From Lentinus brumalis (taxonomy: Eukaryota; Basidiomycota; Agaricomycetes; Polyporales; Polyporaceae), in the NCBI GenBank assembly GCA_001792895.1, contig MARA01000042.1, positions 124,001-188,000 on the forward strand: 64,000 bases of DNA, written 5' to 3'. Within the stretch, counting starts at the first letter, position 1; the number at the start of each line of letters is the position of its first letter. Below are positions 58,661 to 64,000 of the stretch, one piece after another. Below the pieces are notes generated by a model. That model was not told where the DNA came from. It saw nothing but the letters and a program-made list of their open reading frames with translations, and ran no database searches. A program made the position numbers and the translations under genes.

Positions 58661-58853
58661 TGTAATGGTTACCGTCTTGATCACGCCCGACTTGCTTAGG
58701 ACCGAGTGTATAGGCTCAGCTAGCAGGTACAGGAGTGTTGGAAAAGACGATGGAGGTCGCGCTACTCGCGACCTCCGAGATACGCGCTCTTCGGAATACT
58801 CCGATTAGCTATACAGCAGGCCTAGACGCCAAGGCGCCTATTACCTCCTTACA
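58661..58853 (-). repeat. 3' LTR (193 bp)
   Basis: On the minus strand it starts TGTAA directly after the polypurine tract and ends TTACA, giving the TG...CA ends expected of LTRs. A perfect 10-bp stem (GGAGGTCGCG/CGCGACCTCC, 5-nt loop) lies at 58752-58776. The left edge is inferred from the TTACA; the matching 5' LTR is outside the window. Flanking bases ATGGT (58656-58660) would be the 5-bp target duplication to look for. Confidence 0.7.
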
Positions 58854-58865
58854 CCCTCCCCCCTT
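58854..58865 (-). other. Polypurine tract
   Basis: AAGGGGGGAGGG on the minus strand lies immediately before the LTR's TGTAA, the primer site for plus-strand DNA synthesis. Confidence 0.8.
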
Positions 58866-58969
58866 GGATCGTGCTAACGATCCCAAAGAATATATTTGTA
58901 TCGCTTATTAGAAGTAAGGAGGGTTGGTAAGCCCTCAGTACTATACATGTAAGCGACTATTTATTGAAC

Positions 58970-59081
58970 GGTTATTACACCGTGATTCTAGTCGAGTAGT
59001 GGTAGTTATTATACTACCATACCAAATGCCGTGATAACTCATGGGTTATTACACCCGTCAGCGCAAGTTGGTTATTACACC
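58970..59081 (-). repeat. Three copies of GGTGTAATAACC in the element's 3' untranslated stretch
   Basis: The 12-mer occurs exactly at 58970-58981, 59044-59055 and 59070-59081, all in the same direction, between the last ORF and the polypurine tract. Role unknown. Confidence 0.85.
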
Positions 59082-59150
59082 AATGTTGTCGAGTTCCGTG
59101 AGTGATGTCTAGCATCACCCTGGAGACCCGAAGGTCGAGCGATGAGCGAA

Positions 59151-60988
59151 TTACGCCGAGGCGACGCTCGACAGGTCATCCGCTGACCCCTCATTCATGT
59201 CGACGTCGTCCACATCCGAGGGAAGCGGGACGTTGACGGGGTCAACGGCCTGTTGAATGGTGTTGTCGCCCTCAGCAATCAGGGTTGCTGATCCAGTGGC
59301 CGAGGATCCAGGCGCCTCTGCTTCGACCTCATTGCGCGAGGCGCAGACGTTCGAGGCCGGCTGAGCTACCGTGGGGCCTGCGACCTCTACGGGTGGCGCG
59401 TAGGTTGTGCCTACGTGCTCTCGAGCCCACGCCAGGAATGAATTAGTTACATCCCAAGGCGTAACACCGCACACGGCAGCGTGCTGACATAAATTGTCGA
59501 GCGTTATCGGGTAAGAACCCTCGTACGGCTGGTACTCTAGCTCTGCAGCTGGTTCCAAGTCCAGACGAGCTAACGTGGACTGGTAAGCGATGGGATCTAT
59601 GAATAATCCTGCCAATCGGGCGATCGTTGCTGCACGATACACCACTCGGTTCTTGTCCGTCTCGTGGAACATAAGATTGGCTAGGTATAGCCCCTCGAGC
59701 GTAGCGAGGTTTGGAGAGCCATCGGCCTCACGTCGGAGACCCTTTCGAATCGTCTCCCGGTTCTTCTGGTAATGTTTCTGCCAGTGCTCGAATGGGTGCT
59801 CCGCCGTCGGCGGCGTCATGATCGTGTATTTGTGGGGTGCTCGCATTGCATCCTGCTCTGCCTTGTACCAGGGCGGGGTCGACCATTCGATGACCCTGCT
59901 CTCGCACTCGGTGAGAGCCTGCCCCGCGTCGCGCTTTCTCAATGCCGCGCGTCGCCACTGTTTCAATTGCCACGCGCCAGACGCGCCGCCCGGGCTGTCT
60001 GCCTTTCTGATGACCTTCTCGAGCTCTGTTATCTCTGTCGGAATAGGTCCGTACGTGTCGGGGTACCGTTCCTCTCGGTACTGTTCGAATGTGGTTCGTC
60101 GAACATTAGTTGGGGTACCCGCATCCCTCCCCCTCCAGACGAGTGTGCGGGAGTCGAGACACTATCGCGGGACCCCAACGTCCCACCGTTGTTACGCGGC
60201 GGGCGCGGGATATTGACGACCGGAGTACGCTCGCGGTCGTGCATAATAATATCTTCTTCGATGACCCGGGTAGCAGCGCGCGAAGCCATTGCCGCCGCGC
60301 GCAGGTACTCGGGGTCACCTTCCCCTCTCAGGGCACGGAGTTCGGCCTCGATTTTGAGGCGTATCGACTTCTCGAACTCCGCCTCCGCGGTCGCGTTCGA
60401 GACGTCGGCCTGAGCCACTTCCAGCCTGACCTGGAGATCCTTGATCTCCGTATGCATCTCCAGACTGCGCGCCAGGGCCGGAGCCAGTTTCTGCTCGCGC
60501 GCGGCTTCACCGTCGCGGAAGCCTTCCGCATACGCGCTTTCCAGCTCGGAGACCGGCTCTGATCCGCCGGAACTGGTACTATATCGATATGACGCGGGGC
60601 TCACCTGTTTGCGCTTTGCGCCATAGTAACTCGGTTTGACCCAGCCTTTTGCGGCATGAGGTCGATCGGGGCTGCGCCCACGCGTGCTGGGACGCTCGCG
60701 TCCTCCGGGTAGGTCGGCTTGGGACTCCGGAGCTCCTTCGGTTCGGAAGGTTTTAGTGTTTTGATGCGGGCCCCGGTGTGGTTGCCGGGGTGCGTTCGGG
60801 TTGTTAGGGTAGCGGGGACGACCTTGATTCGGGTTGTACATCGTGGGGAGCGTCGTTCGAGAAGCGAGGGGATGTCGAGCGCTGATGATAGCCGGTAGGT
60901 GTGAGGCAGGACTCGACACCATGCCCTGGACCGGAAGCCGGTTGGCGCCGTTGATTCGGGTGGCTGAAGAACTATACAGCTCTGACAT
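59151..60988 (-). CDS. Additional retrotransposon ORF downstream of pol, one apparent frameshift
   Basis: The ATG at 60988 overlaps the pol stop as TGATG, the layout used for termination-reinitiation. The first part is proline/arginine-rich with PSYYGAKRK and then a probable coiled coil (ELESAYAEGFRDGEAAREQK, EIKDLQVRLEVAQADV). The frame stops at 60029, but another phase runs on from about 60092 through TFEQYREERYPDTYGPIP and WQLKQWRRAALRKRD to the stop at 59151. One extra base makes the whole span exactly 612 codons plus stop. The C-terminal part has GSPNLATLEGLYLANLMFHE and an acidic end. No zinc knuckle, envelope signal or membrane helix is seen. It is not a standard gag; function unknown. 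Confidence 0.6.
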
Positions 60989-63900
60989 CACTCAGCGCTT
61001 TCAGTGAGTTTCCAGTGCGGGCGCTTTGTTCGCCGGCCTCGCCCGAGTGCCTGAGTGGCTGTGCTCGACGCGTCGTTCCGAGTCGCGGTCACGGGGCGTG
61101 AATTCATCACGAGACCGTGTGTCCTCCCTGAGCTCTCTGCACTATTATTGTGTGTGTGCACTGCGGTAGTCTCACGGTGATGCGACTGCGGGGCATTCTC
61201 CACCTCAGTATTCGTCTGCTTTCGTGTACTCTTTCTGGCAGCAGTCTCTCGTGCCTCGTGTGTCTTACTTCGACCGTTCTTGGGTAACTGTCTCCAGTGC
61301 TTGACTCCTTGTAACTCGAAGTACCGGTCGACCGCCTCTAGATCTTTGACGGTGTCCCAACTCTCCCAGGTAAGATCTCCGTCGTCCCATTGTACCAAGT
61401 ATTGGACTGAATTGCCGTTCCATTGGTGTGCGACAATATCGTCTACCAGGAATTCTTGGTCAGGGTCCTGCCCGAAGTCATAGAATACGCCCGCCTCCCG
61501 CGTAGGAAACAGTGAGCTATCATTGGGCTCGTACCGCCGCAACCTCTCAACATGAAACGTCGGGTGAATTCCTCTGGCACGCAGGTCCGGCGGGAGTTCC
61601 AGTGTATATGTAGAGGTGGCGGGATTAGCGGAGATGATTTTGAAGGGGCCGATATACTTCGGCATGAGTTTGCGAGCCCGGCTTTTCGGCAGAGACAGAT
61701 TGGCCGTCGACAGGTAAGCCAGCCCGCCCTCTTGGAAGTCCGGGTCATTCTCCGGATTCTCAGCTCGTCTCCGTTTATTGGCTTGGTGTGTCTGACTTAC
61801 ACGACTCGCAATCAATGCATCGTGCGCTTCCCGCAGATTGGATATTGCTCGCTCCGCAAAGTCTCGTACGCCAGGAAGTGCTGGTTCCCGAGTAAGTTCT
61901 CTCATCATAGTGGGCATATAGCCGCCATTCAGATCGAACGGTGCGAAACCAGTTGAGGCATTCACGCTCGAATTAATGGCGAATTCGACCATTGGGATGC
62001 GTTCTGCCCAGTCTCTCTGATCCGGTCTCACCATTGCACGGAGTATCTGTGATGTGGTGCGGACCATACGTTCGGATGTTCCGTCCGTTTGTGGATGGAA
62101 CGCCGTGGACATGAGTAGCTTAACACCGACTAATCTGTGTAATTCTCTCCAGAATTTCGAAGTGAACTTGGTATCACGATCGGACACTATGGATTCAGGG
62201 AGGCCATGCAATCGGACTACCTCGCGCAAGAATATCCAGGCTAGTTCGGATGCGCGGACTGTAGTTTTCGTCGGTATGAGATGTGTCATTCCAGTAAGTC
62301 GACAAGTCACTATCCATAGGTAGTCGTAACCTTCGCTTTCAGGGAATGGCCCGACGAAGTCCATTGCTATGGATTGCCACGGCCTATCAGGGATCGGCAG
62401 ACTATGCAGTAAGCCCTGTGGACGTTGCGTAGACGATTTGGTTGTCTGACATGTCCCGCAGGACGCACAGAATTTCTCGACGTCCCTGGCTACTTGTGGC
62501 CACCAGAACCACCTTCGCACATATTCGTTGGTCTTCTTGTTGCCTAAATGCCCCATCACGGTATGTGCGTGCTCTAGTATGATCTGAGCTAGTCGCTTAC
62601 GACCATGCTTGTATTCTGGTACACAGAGTACCCAATGTCCTCGATTATTGAGGTGCTCGACTAATCCTTCACGGACACGGAACCTCTCATGGTGTGTCGG
62701 ATTCTCGAGTACCTTCCTGCATACTGCGTCGTGCTCATACCCTTTCTGTAGTATGTTACGCAGATCCAGGTCGCCCTCCATTTTCGTCTGTAAATTCGGG
62801 TCTTGGACCTGTGAGTCCACTGCTCTCGGGTCGTTGTCTATATCCATCACTGACGTATTATCACGCGACGATGACCCTGCGGGATTCATTACTCTAGCTT
62901 CTTCCCGCCTCGGCTCCCTGACATCAGCGACTATGCGGCTCATACGCAGTTCCGCGATGCGTCGCTCTGGGAGGTATTCGCCCTCGGGATCAAGTCGTAC
63001 GTCAGCAGACACCATATCATATGGTGGGTGTTCTTGTCCCACTGGCTCACTGGCATAGTAACGCGATAGTGAGTCTGCGACTTTATTTGTTTCCCCTTTC
63101 ACGTATATGGTGTCGAACTTGAACCGGCTAAGATATTCGAGCCATCGCTCAAGTCTTGGAGACACTTTCTTCTTGTCTCTCAAGAACTGTAGTGCCTTGT
63201 GATCCGTTACTACAGTGAATGGGATTCCGATTAATTTATCTTCCCACTTCATGAGGGCTTCGATAATTGCCAGTGCCTCTACCTCAAATGTGAAGTAGTT
63301 CATCTGAGCACTGGTGAACTTCTTGGACATGAATCCAGCTGGCCGACAGTTATGCCAGTCGGGTCCCTGTCCATATACCGCTCCGACCCCGGTAGTTGAG
63401 GCGTCGGTTATCACCCATATTTTTTCTGGCGACCGTGGGTCTATTGGTCGGAGTATCGGTGTGCGGCATGCCATGAGCTTGATTGACTCTAAGCATTTCT
63501 GGTGAAGAGGTCGCCATATAAATGATTGGCTGTTCTTCATCATCGATGATAGCGGTCCTGTGAATGTTGTGACGTCCGGCATGAAGTGTGCCAGGTACTG
63601 TACTAGTCCGAGGAACCTCTGAACATCGTTATAGTTCCGGGGTGTCGGCCAGTCTCGGACGCGGGCCATCTTATCCATGTCAGCATGGAGTCCGCGTTCA
63701 TCTATCAGGTGTCCTAGACAGTCCATTTTACTGGAGAACATGTCGCATTTCTTACGACTAAGGAACAGCTTGTTCTCTCGAAGCTTGTCGAGTGTCCAGC
63801 GGATATGCTGTATGTGTTCCTCTATCGTGTCTGAGTATACGAATATGTCGTCGAGATATACGTGAATGAATATTCCTATCTTTTCGCGGAATATTCTGGT

Positions 63901-64000
63901 CATCAGTCTCTGAAATGTTGAAGGAGCATTGCAGTCCCCCTGTTGCGTGACATTGCTGAGGAATGTTCCATAGACGGTTGCGAATGATGTCTTCCACACG
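60988..64000 (-). CDS. Ty3/Gypsy pol polyprotein, partial: RT, RNase H, integrase, chromodomain
   Basis: 1,003 residues are visible; the start lies beyond the window edge. Reverse transcriptase: GDCNAPSTFQRLM then IHVYLDDIFVYSD (YLDD at about residue 48). RNase H: WVITDASTTGVGAVYG, the conserved glutamate in FEVEALAIIEAL, and VVTDHKALQFL. Integrase: an HHCC zinc module (HTVMGHLGNKKT...CASCGTC), then the DDE core with MDFVGPFPES, IVSDRDTKFTSKFW and FHPQTDGTSERMVR. Near the C-terminus HPTFHVERLRRYEP leads into a chromodomain (FLVDDIVAHQWNG, YLVQWDDGDLTWESWD) that should guide integration to marked chromatin. The rest of the C-terminus is basic and disordered-looking. Stop TGA at 60990-60988 overlaps the next ORF's ATG. 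Confidence 0.95.
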   Translation of the reverse strand, partial: VWKTSFATVYGTFLSNVTQQGDCNAPSTFQRLMTRIFREKIGIFIHVYLDDIFVYSDTIEEHIQHIRWTLDKLRENKLFLSRKKCDMFSSKMDCLGHLIDERGLHADMDKMARVRDWPTPRNYNDVQRFLGLVQYLAHFMPDVTTFTGPLSSMMKNSQSFIWRPLHQKCLESIKLMACRTPILRPIDPRSPEKIWVITDASTTGVGAVYGQGPDWHNCRPAGFMSKKFTSAQMNYFTFEVEALAIIEALMKWEDKLIGIPFTVVTDHKALQFLRDKKKVSPRLERWLEYLSRFKFDTIYVKGETNKVADSLSRYYASEPVGQEHPPYDMVSADVRLDPEGEYLPERRIAELRMSRIVADVREPRREEARVMNPAGSSSRDNTSVMDIDNDPRAVDSQVQDPNLQTKMEGDLDLRNILQKGYEHDAVCRKVLENPTHHERFRVREGLVEHLNNRGHWVLCVPEYKHGRKRLAQIILEHAHTVMGHLGNKKTNEYVRRWFWWPQVARDVEKFCASCGTCQTTKSSTQRPQGLLHSLPIPDRPWQSIAMDFVGPFPESEGYDYLWIVTCRLTGMTHLIPTKTTVRASELAWIFLREVVRLHGLPESIVSDRDTKFTSKFWRELHRLVGVKLLMSTAFHPQTDGTSERMVRTTSQILRAMVRPDQRDWAERIPMVEFAINSSVNASTGFAPFDLNGGYMPTMMRELTREPALPGVRDFAERAISNLREAHDALIASRVSQTHQANKRRRAENPENDPDFQEGGLAYLSTANLSLPKSRARKLMPKYIGPFKIISANPATSTYTLELPPDLRARGIHPTFHVERLRRYEPNDSSLFPTREAGVFYDFGQDPDQEFLVDDIVAHQWNGNSVQYLVQWDDGDLTWESWDTVKDLEAVDRYFELQGVKHWRQLPKNGRSKTHEARETAARKSTRKQTNTEVENAPQSHHRETTAVHTHNNSAESSGRTHGLVMNSRPVTATRNDASSTATQALGRGRRTKRPHWKLTESAE

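Larger units (their letters stand above)
58661..64000 (-). mobile_element. Ty3/Gypsy chromodomain LTR retrotransposon, 5' part beyond the window
   Basis: On the minus strand: part of pol (from the window edge), an additional ORF, a repeat-bearing untranslated stretch, a polypurine tract and the 3' LTR. Gag, protease and the 5' LTR must lie beyond 64000. The order RT-RNase H-integrase-chromodomain marks a chromovirus-type Ty3 element. The pol frame is open throughout, so the copy may be recent. Confidence 0.9.

Overview
The window looks like nuclear DNA of an agaricomycete basidiomycete, possibly Polyporales (order inferred only). It is GC-rich, its genes carry many 50-70 bp GT-AG introns, and families typical of these fungi are present: DUF6533 membrane protein, HET-domain protein, F-box protein, OTT_1508-like deaminase and a chromodomain Ty3/Gypsy element.

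Left host block (1-16421). In order: a DUF6533 seven-helix-type gene (852-2628, +), a tRNA-Ser(AGA) (2866-2947, -), the autophagy gene ATG5 (3067-5545, -) with a 1.2-kb intron full of degenerate tandem repeats, a TspO/DUF1774-like membrane protein (5825-6936, +) sharing a promoter with ATG5, an unresolved small gene, an F-box protein (8918-10773, -) with an apparent frameshift, a DUF218/YdcF-like protein (10939-12124, +), and a frame-broken deaminase-like gene (12722-14647, +). About 1.8 kb without a recognisable gene follows.

Tandem mobile element (16422-45923). A unit of about 9,836 bp occurs three times head to tail, almost identical. The 6-bp sequence GAAGCA lies at the left end, at both internal junctions and at the right end, and the joined ends place short inverted arms around it. 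That is the layout left by tyrosine-recombinase integration of a circular element. Each unit encodes (i) an XPG/FEN-family nuclease of 726 aa with three SUMO-interaction-like motifs at its C-terminus, (ii) a poorly resolved gene of unknown function, (iii) a 492-aa tyrosine recombinase with the R, K, HxxR, W and Y residues all present, and (iv) divergently from the recombinase, a 533-aa protein with an N-terminal SAP domain and a GCR1_C-like region. This resembles a greatly enlarged Crypton in which the DNA-binding module is a separate gene and a structure-specific nuclease has been added. It is the most interesting system here. Copy 2 has lost the nuclease tail through an 11-bp deletion.

Right host block (45924-64000). 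After 3.4 kb without genes there is an ankyrin-repeat protein (49337 to about 53030, +) with several apparent one-base frame breaks, a further gene-poor stretch, and a HET-domain gene (54789-58555, -) split by two DNA transposons: a 277-bp MITE with TA duplications and a 1,527-bp element with an 8-bp duplication. About 100 bp upstream of the HET start lies the 3' LTR of a Ty3/Gypsy chromodomain retrotransposon whose pol runs off the window edge. That element carries an extra long reading frame after pol, joined to it by an overlapping TGATG.

Reading was by eye; exon limits come from splice signals and frame continuity, and family names from remembered motifs rather than database searches.
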